DNA from: Scenedesmus sp. ARA3
Lineage: Eukaryota; Chlorophyta; Chlorophyceae; Sphaeropleales; Scenedesmaceae
Direction of reading: 5' to 3'
Assembly (NCBI GenBank): GCA_004335835.1
Contig: RWJK01001322.1
Span: 33,866 to 97,865 of the forward strand
DNA: 64,000 nucleotides
Shown in pieces: positions 1 to 11,100 of this stretch (positions are counted from its first letter, which is position 1; every line of letters begins with the position of its first letter). The translations under genes were made by a program, and so were the position numbers. Below the pieces are notes generated by a model. The model was not told the DNA's origin. It saw only the letters and a program-made list of their open reading frames with translations, and ran no database searches.

Positions 1-1067
1 CGTTATAGTCGTTGTAAAACACTGCCACTGCGTTGCTGCTGCTCTTGCTGTCACAGACGCTGTCCTGCAGGCGCGCTGCTGCTGCAGGGATTTCCATGGT
101 ACAGAGGCAGGCTCCCCAGGCCTTGATGATGTTGAAGGCGTACCATCTGCATGTAACGACAATAAGTCGTCACATAACATGACGTGTAACATGCAGATGA
201 CACACAATCCAACACAATCGTAACTGATGCGTGAACCCCGTTCCGAGCTGGTGGTCAAGCAAGTATTGACAAGCGCATGTTGAAATCAGTTTCAATATCA
301 GCATTGGCCTGCGTGCCGCATATTCGGTCAAGCTGCTTTGCTGGGCGAGTGATGCTACCTGTGCAGCATGTCTGCTATGCAAAGGTTGATACGCTTGGAT
401 TATGCAGTCGCTGCCAACCCTGGAAGAGGATTGAGTTATTCAGTGCTGCAACGGCACTGCTGCCCCTGATTTTCTCACCTATCCTCACAGTACTGCATGA
501 CCAGATGACAAATTTGCGGCAGCAGGCACGATACAGACACAGCAGCATTTGTTCAGGAGAAAGGTTTTCAGGCAACACCATAGCAACGATGTGCAGCAGC
601 ATTGGTTCTGCACCATGCCAAATTTGGAGCATCTTTTAATGCAGCACAGAACAGTAAATCTGCTTTGGCAAGTTTGTGCAGCATGCGGTGGGACTTGCTG
701 GCATAGCTGTCCAAGTGATGCCTGCTGCAGGGGCACCTACTGCTGCAGTGACGCTAGCTAAAGCTGCTGCAGCAGCCCCCACCTTTCTACACTGCGTGAT
801 CTTTTCTGGCTGGTGCTGAGAACCCCAATCGATGCCAATCAGCTTTGTAACGTTGAAGCATCCGATGTAGGCACCGTTTTCGGTGTTCACCGGGGCACCA
901 CGGACTAGTTTGAAGTTTTTGGGCTGCAACGGAGGGGTCCTTACGCCAGTTTGTGCCCTGGGAGCTACTGCTGGTGCATTTGCCTGCTTCAGTTCACGGT
1001 TTTTAGCTGCTGCAGTGGCTACAATCAGCAGCAAAAGGCTGATCACCGCGTAGGGTGACTGCCCCAT
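1..1067 (-). CDS. Secreted protein, WSC-like N-terminal segment (partial)
   Basis: The ATG lies at 1067. Exon 1 is 1067..783 (95 codons), ending in AAG before a GTGGGG donor. Residues 1-21 (MGQSPYAVISLLLLIVATAA) form a clear signal peptide, so the product is probably secreted or at the cell surface. After a proline-rich linker comes a segment with the pattern GAYIGCFNV...CRK, which resembles the start of a WSC-type cysteine domain; this is a weak resemblance. A second coding stretch, 146..1, follows an acceptor ending ATGCAG and reads WYAFNIIKAWGACLC in a frame needing two carried-over bases. Exon 1 ends in phase 0, so at least one undetected exon must lie between 783 and 146. The gene runs off the left edge of the window. 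The sugar-binding idea is inference; the signal peptide is directly visible. Confidence 0.5.
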
Positions 1068-2290
1068 TTTGAAAGCAAATCACAAAGAATGCCTGCCTAT
1101 CGCTCGTCAAGGAAGCCTAGTAGAAGTATCTGCGTGATCGTAAGTAAGAGAGCTGAAAGACCCAGTGCTCGGAAAGATCACGCGGTGTCACTTGCCAACT
1201 GCTGTCAGGTTTGTCAATGTTGAGGGTGTTTGTCAATGTTGCATGTTGCGGGGCGCGAAGCACAGCGCATCTCTACCAAATATAGCAGAACGGGCAGAAC
1301 CTTGTATTGTAACTTGTAAGCATTACGAACAACAGACTTGCCGTGTCGCGCATCATCAGCTGCTCTCTTGTGCTGCAGGTTAGTGCTGCTGGCCTGGCAG
1401 TACTCGATCAGGTCAACGCAGCAGACTGCACACCCAATGATCACGTACAAAACAACAACAGTAGCAGCCTGTGATTCCGCATCATATCAGCTGTGTTCCG
1501 TGACATTTGCGCTGCAGAACCGTGGGTGCAGACGGGCAGCCACAACAACTTGTGGTTGAACCTGGGCGACACGTCAGCCTGAACTCCAGGATTAGCAGCA
1601 CCTCCAGAACACCACCCGGCATCGAGGCTATGAGCCAGCGGAGACATCAACAAACCACGTCCTCCTGCTTATACACCACGACGATGAAACCATGATCCCA
1701 GTTGGACGGATAATTTGACATCCCAACAGCAACGTGATCACAATCATGAATGAGCTCGTACGGTGCTGGCAGCTGAGGGCAGCTGATGGCTCCAACTTGA
1801 TCAGTGTTTCATGTGCCACAACGGGTGTATTGCGATACTGCACCTTGTTCAATCACCACAACTTGAAACCAATCAATGTCACCGCCGTTTGACATCCAAC
1901 TTGCGAGCACCAGCCTGTCAGTGGACCCTAAAACACCACACAAAAGACACAAGAATATCACAAACGTGAGGGTTTGCCATCCAATGAATGAAGAGTGGAC
2001 TCTTGTCGTGCTGACCCCACGCACCATGCATGGTGGGAGAGTTGATCAATAAATGTGTGTAAAATCCAGGACAACCATGCACAACTACGATGTGTGGCGT
2101 TCAAGTTCGTCAGCCCCTGTTTGGAATCACTGGACACAAGGGTTGGTCTTCCTCTTGTGCATGGCATCAATGCTTGCCACCCATTCTCCCCCATTGCACA
2201 AGCTAGAGCTGCTGCAGTTCAACAGCAAAGGAAGCTGACTGGGACGTACATGTGCACCTGACTTGTCTGCACACAAACCTTTCTGTCCGT
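1068..2290. other. Intergenic, no gene recognised
   Basis: This stretch lies between the start of the secreted protein (ATG at 1067, minus strand) and the end of the kinase gene (stop at 2291, minus strand). Several ORFs of 60-80 codons occur on both strands, but none shows splice-compatible neighbours, a domain or a plausible start context. It probably holds the kinase 3' untranslated region and the secreted-protein promoter. Confidence 0.6.
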
Positions 2291-4800
2291 TCATGCGCCC
2301 TGCTTCGCTGTTATGACTGCCTTGGCTGCATGCAATGCTGCACCTACATGGGCTCCCTTGCCAGAGCTTCTGCTGCTGCTGCTGCTGTCGCCGCCGCCTG
2401 GCTGCAGCTTTGACTTGAGGCGTCGCCAGCTGTTGTGCAGCCCATGCAGCAGCAAACGCTGCTGCTGCTGCTCCTGCTGCTCCCCTTCCAGCAGTACCCC
2501 ACTTGCTGTACTGCCGTTCGGTGCTGCAGCAGCTATGTCTGTCGCTGGACTGCACACGTGGCGCTCCTGCAGCTGCTGCTGCTGCTGCTGCTGCTGTTGT
2601 ACACTGTCCGCGCCTGCATCTGCACCTGTTGCTGCCGCTGCTGCTGCTGCTGCTGCTGCTGCTGCATCCGTATCCTCTGCATCAGCTGCCGCTGCTTCTT
2701 CGCTGCTGGACTCTGCAGCGATTGCAGGCAGCTGGTGGTGCTGGTCACCATTGGCCTCATCAGCATCAGCATCATCAGCTGCAAAGCTTTGCAGATGCTC
2801 CCTTGCCTCCGCTGCTGGGAACAGCCACTCGCTGAACTTGCGTCCTGAGCCAGCCAAGCCGCCAGTCATCACCTCCTGCATTTGAAAATGGAAAAAGCAT
2901 TAGATTCATATGGATGCGCAATGCACAGGGTGCAGGGGCTCAGGGCTGGGCGCAGGCTGTGGTCATGGGTTCCTGTTGGTGCGGGTGGGGCAAAGTACCT
3001 TAAACTGTGCGCAACCTTGCCTGCATGTGTCATCAGTGCTGCAGGCTGTGTGTCAAAGTGCAGGCAACACACAATTTGCGGCCTGAGCCAGCTAAGCCGC
3101 CAGACATCACGTCCTGCAACCGACAAGATGTGCATTGTGTAGGGCTCAGTGTTTCAGGTTGTTACGCATGTTCCGCTGCAATTGTGTGCAGGTTGTGTGA
3201 CCTGAGTCATGGGTGGTGCAAAGCTCCAACCTGATCATCAGGTCATCAGACTGAACAAGTCAATATTGACAACGTTGTCAAGTCACTCTTTGCCTCGCAC
3301 ACCTTGAGCCCCTGCGTCACGCGTGCCCTGTGTGAGGGCGCAGGCGGCGGCACTCCGCTCAGGAAATGCTTCTGCAGGAAGGCACTGTCCTTGGCTTGCT
3401 TGAAGAAGCGGTGACCAAGCAGCTCTGAGGCGCAGGGCCGGCTTCGAGGGTCTTTTGTGAGGCAGGCGGCGACGATGTCCTTAAAGGCCTGTGTGGCATT
3501 CACACGCATCGACAGCGCATCAGTGTTTGTATGGATCTGTGCACATTCACTTGGCTCCGTGTGTGCTTGCAGCCACTGTGGAGGTTGGTGGATTTGGGCA
3601 GGGCGACGCAAGCGAGTCTGCAAGTCCCTGCACATGACAAAAGTGTCAGTAACCAAGCTTGAAGAAGCGGTGGCCCAGCAGCTCAGAGGCGCAGGGCCGG
3701 GCGCGGGGGTCTTTGGTGAGGCATGCGTCGCCGACGTCCTTGAAGGCCTGAAAAAAAGGTGACAGTGGCGCAGCGTGCGGCAGCAGAGTAGCTGCGCGAT
3801 TATTTTGTGGTGCGGTTGAACGTGAGCATCTAGGTGGCTGCAACATCCACAGGTTCAAGCTGAAACCGCTGTGGAGATTGCATGCAAAGCCTTGAGGACA
3901 ACAACTACAACACATTGGTGCTACAAAGCACACCCATGAGCAAGCGTCAGCGCACTGCTGCGGCCATGTCCTTTGCCTGCCCTTTGTTGGAAAGAGAGCG
4001 TAGACACTTTCAAGGTTCAAGCATCAGCGCACCTTTGAAAAGGTTCGGCCGTCTGGACTGTCCTGCAGCACTGGCGGCGGCTTGTTTGCTGTCTCCAGGA
4101 TCACGCGCATCGGCGGCAGCTTGGCCAGGGGCGGCTTGCCCAGCGCAAGCTCCATCAGGGTGATGCCAAAGGACCAGATGTCCGCAGACGCATCGTACCT
4201 GCAATACAGTTGGGATAAAAGTGATCAGAATACGTGATTGACCATCGCCAGCTCCATCAGGGTGATGCCAAAGGACCAGATGTCCGCAGACACATCGTAC
4301 CTGCAGCAGCATTTAATCAAATTTTGTGATTGGCTAGGGTGATTGGCTAGGGTTGGCTAGGGTTGTTCATTGTGGCTTGCGCAGGGCCAGCTCCATCAGG
4401 GTGATGCCAAAGGACCAGATGTCCGCAGACGCATCATAACTGCAGCACAAATTGAACCAAAGTTTGAAGGTTTCCGTAATTTGTGATGGTTTGAATTGAC
4501 AGTGTTTGGAGTGACAGTGTTTGGAGTGATGTGGCTAGGGTTGTTGACTTTCGCTTGCCCATGGCCAGCTCCAACAGGGTGACGCCGAAAGACCAGATGC
4601 CCGCAGTTGCATCGTACATGAGATACAATCCAACACACACGCATTGCTCCTGAATGCAAGGTGACGCTCCAACGCTCACCCTTCATCGTCCTCTGGCGCC
4701 AGTATTTCAGGCGCCATCCAGCAAGGCGTGCCCACAAACGTCTTGGCCCGCAGCTCCCCTGACAGACCCAACCCAGCCAGCACCACCTCAGGGCAGCCGC

Positions 4801-4853
<53 letters not shown>

Positions 4854-5338
4854 TGCTGGTCCATCAGGCTGGCGAGGCAGGTTGCTGCCACGCCAAAGTC
4901 CCCCAGGCACACCTGGCCCGCCTCAGAGATGAGTATGTTGTCAGCCTGCAAGCAATTTCATAATGATATTGCGGGTAACACAAGGATATACCTGGTTACT
5001 TCCCGCAATTTGTTTTCGGCGGGTCAAGCAACTCAGCCACCTATTCGCAGCACATGCTGTGCTGCCGGGCCAAGTCGTTGACATCCGCAGCCATTGCTGC
5101 TGCTGAGCTGCACTCAGATTTGAAGCATCTGGTTCTCCTTGCTGGTGTGTTCCAGCTGCAACGCGTCTACGAATGTAACATGGTAACATTGTAATGTAAC
5201 ACTTTGCTGTTGCAGCGCAGCATCCACGGAGGCAGCAGCTCACCTTGATGTCCCTGTGTATGCCGCCGTTCTTGTGCACGTACTGCAGCCCCAGCAGCAC
5301 GTAGCGCATGATGCTGGCAACAACCACCTCCTCCAGGC

Positions 5339-5371
<33 letters not shown>

Positions 5372-6841
5372 GGCGGCAGCAGCAGCAGCACCAGCAGCAG
5401 CAGCAAGTTAGCAGCAGCCCCAGCAGCACGTAGCGCATGATACTGGCGACCACCACCTCTTCCAGGCCCTGGCAGCAGCAGCAGCAGCAGCAGCAGTCAC
5501 CACCTGCAGATACATGTACTATGCAAAGTTTGCTGAGTGATGCATGGCCTAGCCTGTTTGCAGCACCGAGGTTGCTGCAAACCTCTTTGGTGTGCAGCTA
5601 ATCACAGCTGTTGCCGCAGCTACCGTCACAGCAACTGTTGCAGCTGTCGACTCAGCTATTGCCGCGGCTGCTGCCTCAGCTGCTGTCTCAGCTAATGTCA
5701 CAGCACCTGTCACAGCATAATGTAGGCAGGCTTAACTTAGAAACAATGTTGAACTCGACTAAACTCGCAGCATTGGTATCAACATGGAATCAGCATGCTG
5801 GCCCACCTGCGGGAACTGGCGCAGCATGATGCTGCGTATGCTGCCCTGGCCCATGAAGGGAGTGACCATCCACAGCTGCCGCCCTGCCACAAAGCTGGCC
5901 AGCAGCGGCAGCACGCAGGGGTGGTCAAAGCGCCGCATCAGCGTCGCCTCGCGCACCAGACCAGCCTGCAGCAGCAGCACAGTCAACAGCAGGCAACTGG
6001 TTGCAATTAGTCAATCAAGGGTTGGCAAGCAACAGCACGCAGGGGTGGTCGAAGCGCCGCATCAGCGTGGCCTCGCGCACCAGGCCAGCGTACGGCATCA
6101 GCAGGTCAGCGCTGTGGCCTGGGGAGTCCAGCTCCAGCACCCGCACCGCCACCACTGCCTCCAGCGGCTTGCAGTGCACCTTGTACACCTGCAGTGGTGT
6201 TGCATTGCATTGCATGGCATTGAATTGCATGGCATGGCATGTATTGCATTGCAGTGGGCTTTTGGTGTCATGTTATAACATGCGGAGTTGCGCGACTGTT
6301 CAAGTGCCAAGCCTATGACGTGTGCTGGCTGCGTTCCCTGGTGACAGGACATCATTACGGCCAATGATGTTGATGTGTGCCGCTGTGACTGGAATGTTGT
6401 CACTTTCTGTTCAGGATCATGCTTTGAATATCCTTCTGGGCAGCTGTTGGTGTTTCTGCCGCCTCGCCCTGCCAGCTTGACGCTGCTGATGTCGTGCATC
6501 TGGCAGTGACACCAGCTGCTATGCATGCTAGCTGCTGCTGCTGCTGCCGGCTCCGCTCACCACTGCAAAAGCCCCGGTGCCAACTTGCTCTTGCAGTTCA
6601 TAGCTGTCAGCCTCGGCGGGCCAAGACCTGCAGTGCCCAGCAGCATGCTGTTTTAGCTGTGGCTTGTGAACAGCACTAGTGTGCTAAATGGGGAGCTTGG
6701 CTGGGACCCAGCACAGAGTCCTGCAAGCTGCATCGTGTACCTGGGGATGAGGTCGAGGCTTTTGGAAGCTTTTTCTTGTCGTAGCCTGCCTCCAGACTTG
6801 CCGCTTGCGATGAAGCTTTTCCATAACCGGGATGCGTCCAT
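2291..6841 (-). CDS. Ste20-family protein kinase, SPAK/OSR1/FRAY-like, with polyQ in the activation segment
   Basis: Nine exons in consistent frame: 6841..6828, 6627..6561, 6188..6081, 5965..5807, 5339..5244, 4945..4680, 4198..4033, 3488..3303, 2875..2291 (548 aa). The first two exons are the least certain. In order: glycine loop VGTGAFAVVYK, catalytic loop HRDIKADNIL, DFG, TFVGTPCWMAPE, then ADIWSFGITLMEL and a subdomain XI with DPRSRPCASELLGHRFF. These match the germinal-centre kinase VI group (SPAK/OSR1), which phosphorylates membrane transporters and cytoskeletal regulators in other organisms. Two oddities: the beta-3 lysine position reads AVRV, so Arg replaces the ATP-anchoring Lys, and 19 consecutive Gln separate DFG from TFVGTPCW. 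The C-terminal 195 codons are acidic with Ala and Gln runs and show no clear OSR1 C-terminal docking domain. Copies of four exon junctions sit in its introns. Confidence 0.82.
3082..3117 (-). repeat. Decoy copy of kinase last-exon acceptor
   Basis: On the minus strand this is a diverged copy of the first about 36 bases of the last kinase exon (true start 2875), including the CAG before it. It lies upstream of the true exon in the direction of transcription. A weaker trace continues near 3200. Confidence 0.7.
3655..3747 (-). repeat. Decoy copy of kinase subdomain XI exon
   Basis: A pyrimidine-rich acceptor (revcomp of cctgaaaaaaagg) is followed on the minus strand by a close copy of the exon that truly begins at 3488: it encodes AFKDVGDACLTKDPRARPCA, then the HRFFK end. 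It stops after that point and lacks the remainder of the true exon. It lies 259 bases upstream of the true acceptor. No good donor follows, so I read it as a duplicated fragment and not an alternative exon. Confidence 0.8.
4199..4620 (-). repeat. Three decoy copies of the kinase WSFG exon junction
   Basis: Copies of the CAG acceptor plus about 50 bases encoding YDASADIWSFG begin on the minus strand at 4300, 4439 and about 4617. The complete exon begins at 4198. The spacings are 102, 139 and 178 bases. The first two copies keep a CAG acceptor; the outermost has lost it and is the most diverged. Only the innermost copy continues into the rest of the exon. Confidence 0.85.
4802..4858 (-). repeat. 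CAG tract coding for 19 glutamines inside a kinase exon
   Basis: On the plus strand there are 16 CTG units, then TTG and two further CTG. On the coding strand this is 19 Gln codons, 18 CAG and one CAA. The tract lies in the exon 4945..4680, between DFGVAATCLASLMD and CGCPEVV, inside the kinase activation segment. Confidence 0.95.
5408..5469 (-). repeat. Decoy copy of kinase catalytic-loop exon
   Basis: The minus strand carries the acceptor and the first half of the exon that truly starts at 5339 (GLEEVVVASIMRYVLLGL). It then breaks off into CTG-rich sequence before the HRD motif. It lies about 130 bases upstream of the true exon, and both copies are preceded by CAG-rich tracts. Confidence 0.85.
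5966..6080 (-). repeat. Kinase intron made of a copy of its flanking exon
   Basis: The 115-base interval between exons 6188..6081 and 5965..5807 begins on the minus strand with a close copy of the start of the downstream exon (GLVREATLMRRFDHPC encoded twice). The frame is restored if splicing uses the GTGCGC inside the first copy and the CAG before the second, which leaves an AGLAGL doublet in the protein. This looks like an intron born from an exonic tandem duplication. Confidence 0.7.
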
Positions 6842-8140
6842 GACGGAGGGCTGGATGTTACTGAGACCGTGGCTTAGCTTGCATGATGTGTGTGCTGGTT
6901 GAGAGCAGCTTAACCGAACAAGGACAGTGCGCCCCGAAAGTGCCGACCGCAGCACATCAAATCCCGGGGTCACGGGGAGCAGGGCGGAAGTGGGAGGGGC
7001 GAGGAACAGGAGTGAGGGACTTCAAAATTTGCGAATCAGCATAGCAGTCCAGCCAGGACATCGAATAGTTGCTTCATTCAAATGTTTGACGGCTGCTGTA
7101 GTGCGCTGGGCCAAGATGCAACGGTTCCAGCTGCTTGGGCTGACCCTATGGCCATTGGGGTTCCCTTTGGCCAAAATCCGCCATCGCCATTGGCCCGATA
7201 TTGCACTCCCGTTGCACTCCGGTTGCATTTCTGAAAAATTCCATCGTGGATTTCTCGCATAATATAAAGCGCCCGGCCGCGAAACTGGGCCAACAAAGGT
7301 TTTTGAACATGCAGAACCCGAATCCGGGCTATTTTGGCTCGCAGAGGGTGCAGACCCGTAAATTCCCCAAGATTCCATTTTGGCAGCTGCACTCCGGTTG
7401 CACTCCGGTTGCAAGACGCGATGGCGGATTTTGGCCGAAGGGAAACCCTATGGGGGCCCATGCACTGCGTGTCCTGTGTTGCAGCAGGGCTTCATCTGGT
7501 TTGACTAAACAGCGGAGTAGGTGCTGCGGCGGTTAAAATCTCATGCACTGGATCGATTTCTTCTCCACCAACCACAGCAATGCAGACTCCGCTGCGCTGC
7601 AGCCTGGCTGCCTGGCAGGCAGGTGACTTGAAGCACACAAGGGCCAGTTGATGCTGATGCCACCTATTTGCATACTATGTGTAGATATAAGTAATGAACA
7701 AACATGGCTGAGACTGTACATCTTGCGTGTGCCACATGCACACCAGTGGTGTGCAGTTGGTTGACTTCAACCCTTGATGTCAGAATCCGAAAGGACTACC
7801 CTGGACGCAATAGTGTACAGTAACAGTTTAAGGTTGTTGAATCCCCGCATGCACTCCCAGCAGTCGACCAGGGACTGGTTCAGGGGAAAATGGTCCGAAA
7901 CAGCTGTTCTTTGACCCTGATGGTCTGTCATCGCAATGGTCTACGCAGCACATCCGTAATACGTGTGCTGGTGTATGACGGTGTTTGAGCTTGCTGGCAC
8001 TGTTGCGCTTGAACCTCGTGTACGCACCCGGTGTGGCAGTAGTAGCATTTGCTGGGACCGAGTCCATGTCGAAAGCTGGCCTCGTCACCATCTTCCTTAC
8101 TTTCACCAAGGGGGCCTAAACTTTAAAAAGGCTCTGCAAG
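6842..8140. other. Divergent intergenic region between kinase and P-protein genes
   Basis: The region separates two divergently transcribed starts (6841 minus, 8141 plus) and so should hold both promoters. It contains the inverted repeat at 7146..7453. Several 60-130-codon ORFs cross the repeat on both strands with no domain and no splice partner, and I treat them as chance. I could not identify a TATA box with confidence. Confidence 0.6.
7146..7453. repeat. Inverted repeat with about 40-base arms
   Basis: The arm 7146..7186 (containing TTTGGCCAAAATCCGCCATC) matches the reverse complement of 7418..7453 with a few differences. Just inside each arm is a tandem TTGCACTCCGGTTGCA-type motif, at about 7200 and 7390. 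The roughly 230-base centre encodes nothing I recognise. It may be a small non-autonomous element or a hairpin-forming remnant. Confidence 0.7.
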
Positions 8141-11100
8141 ATGTCTCGTGGTCGGATTGTCAGCTCCCTGCTCAGGGCTGCAGCGAAGGCAGCCCGCACT
8201 TCAGAGCAGAGCGGCCAATATGTGGCTCGGCGAATGTTTAGCACCAATGGGGTTGGTCTGGCCGCAGCTGGCGCAGGTGTGTGATTGATCTACCGGCATA
8301 CCCCTCTGCTCATCGCCAGGTGGAGCGCGCCAGTCACATACGTGTGCTCGCCTGGTTTTCGCAGGCCGCTCGTTGCTTGGAGTGTCAGCATGGCGGATGC
8401 CGATCCCGCTGGCAGCGCAGGGGGTGCGCCACATCTCCCTGGACGCCCTGAAGCCATCAGACAAGTAGGTTCGGCAGCAACAGAAACATGCTGGGCAGCC
8501 ATGTGCAGCTGATCAAGCAATTGAAGCTTGAGTAGCTGCATACGTATGCTTTGCACATGGTTGGAATCCCTGCTGGAAGCTGTACCACTGCCAGCAGGCA
8601 TGTAGTAGTGTGCACAACAGCAGCACAGCAGTGCATGGCTGTGACAAGCACAGAGTCAAATTACCTTCAGCCATTGTGGACGTGCAAGGGGCTTTGGGCA
8701 CTGCTACGTATTGACATCATCACAACCACGAGGATTCATGAACGCATATGCTTGTGGTTGATGCACGCCATGTTGTGTGAAGTGCCTGTGGGTGCCTCTA
8801 CCCTCCTACGATGCAGCAGCTGCTGCATCCACCATGCAGCCTTGTATTTCCACACAAAGCTATGTCCTGCAAACACTGCATACATATGCACCACTCTTTG
8901 TCCCTGTTTCCATCCTTTATTTTAGTGGTAACAACACATCATCTGTTCAGCACACACGTGTGCTTGCCGCACACATTTGACATGCCCACGACTCCCACGC
9001 CCTTCCATTGCGCTGCTGCACGTCCATAAAGCAACCTTGTCAAGTCATGCTTCATACTGAAAGCTGGCTGCATCCCAGCACAACCGCAAGCTGACATTCA
9101 GTGTCTGCTCCAAGTATACTTGCTCATTGCTGCTGCTGTCGCCGCTGCTGCTGTGTGTGCAGCTTTGTGCCGCGCCACAACAGCACCACTCCCGAGGAGG
9201 AGGCAGCCATGGTCCAGGTGCGAGGCTAAAGCTGTAGCAGTAGTTACAGCAAGCAAGTTTGATCTGTTGATGAAGCAGTGAATGCCAGTCGGCAATTACC
9301 CCTCACACAGAGGAGGAGGCAGCAATGGTCCAGGTGCGAGGCGAGACAGCGCAGCGCGTACAGTCTGCGCAGCTGCTGCAGCTGCAGAGGCAGAGGGTCG
9401 CATGGTGTCTCTGTACCGCAGATTGGTCCTGCACTGTGCTGTGTGGCGCAGCTGAGCAGTGGCTGCGCTGTCCCTCTGTGCACGTGTACTGTGTGGCAGG
9501 CTTTGTACTGGCTGACAACAGCGCCTATGTCATCGCCCCGTTGTGTGTGGGTGCTCAAGCAAGTCATGTAAGCTACCACGCACAGCTCCTGCAACTTGCA
9601 TACTATGAAATTGTGACTGAGAGCTGACCTCTGTGGGCTGTGTGAATTGTTTTATGTCGTTGTTCTTGTCTGTCTTTCGCAAGCCACCGGCTTCGCCAGC
9701 ATGCATGCGCTGATTGACGCCACCATGCCCACCCCTTTGTGTTTTCTTCGTGGCTGACATGCTGACATTTGTGGGCCGCGCTGTTTGGCTGCCGCAGGCC
9801 ACCGGCTTTGCCAGCATGGATGCGCTGATTGATGCTACTGTGCCAAAGTCCATCAGGCGTGGTGACGCCATGGACATGGGCATCTACAGCGAGGGCATGA
9901 CGGAGTCGGAGTTCCTGGGCTTCTTCAAGTGAGAACCTTGGCGTGAAGTTGGGTGGGAACTTTGGCGGGAACTTGGCTGGGGAATGTGCCGGGCAAGCAG
10001 TGCAGCGCTGGCAGTGGGCGGCAGCGCAGCAGAGGCAATGGTTGCATGCAACAAGCATGTAAAGCAGCAACACCTCCTCTGGAAGCAAGCGATGTACTGC
10101 AGTTGTGTGGCTGCCCGACTGAAGCTGTTTAGATTGCTTTGGCTGCAATGGCAGGACTACCAGCGCCTCGCATATGCTAGCAGAAACACGCATGCTTGCC
10201 CAAGACTGAACCTTGGCAGTGCCTGCACCACCTACTTGCGCCGGCTTGCAGGAACATGCCATTGATGAATTGTGCTCAAGAGCTACATCGGCATGGGCTT
10301 CTGCTGCTTGTTTGACAAGCCTTTGACCTCTTCTTGCAGGAACATGGCTGAGAAGAGAACGCTGTGCTCAAGAGTTGCATCCGCATGGGCTGCTACAACT
10401 TGGGTGACACGCGCGTTCAATGTGCATTGCTGTGCTCTGCTTGCAGGAACATGGCTGAGAGGAACACGGTGCTCAAGAGCTACATTGGAGTGGGCTACTA
10501 CTGCTTATGCAACAAAGCTTTAATGTCTTCGGCGTATCTAGCATGGTTGTAATGTCTCTGCTTGCAGAGACATGGCTGAAAAGAACACGGTGCTCAAGAG
10601 CTACATCGGCATGGGCTACTACTGCTTATGCAACAAGGCCTTGATGTCTTCGGCTTATCTAACACGGATGTAATGTCTCTGCTTGCAGGAACATGGCTGA
10701 GAAGAACACGGTGCTCAAGAGCTACATCGGCATGGGCTACTACTGCTTATGCAACAAGGCCTTGATGTCTTCGGCTTATCTAACACGGATGTAATGTCTC
10801 TGCTTGCAGGAACATGGCTGAGAAGAACATGGTGCTCAAGAGCTACATCGGCATGGGCTACTACTGCTTATGCAACAAGGCCTTGATGTCTTCGGCTTAT
10901 CTAGCACGGATGTAATGTCTCTGCTTGCAGGAACATGGCTGAGAAGAACACCGTGCTCAAGAGCTACATCGGCATGGGCTACTATGACACACACGTGCCG
11001 CCCGTCATCCTGCGCAACGTGCTGGAGAACCCGGGATGGTACACGCAGTACACGCCATACCAGGCGGAGATCGCGCAGGGCAGGTGCGGCGCTAAGAAAC

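Noticed and set aside
2313..2885. Plus-strand ORFs rich in Ser, Cys and Leu
   Set aside because: They are antisense translations of the CAG/GCA-rich kinase last exon.
3655..4620. Mutually exclusive alternative exons in the kinase
   Set aside because: The copies lack the second half of the exon and a usable donor, so they cannot replace the true exon; junction-fragment duplication fits better.
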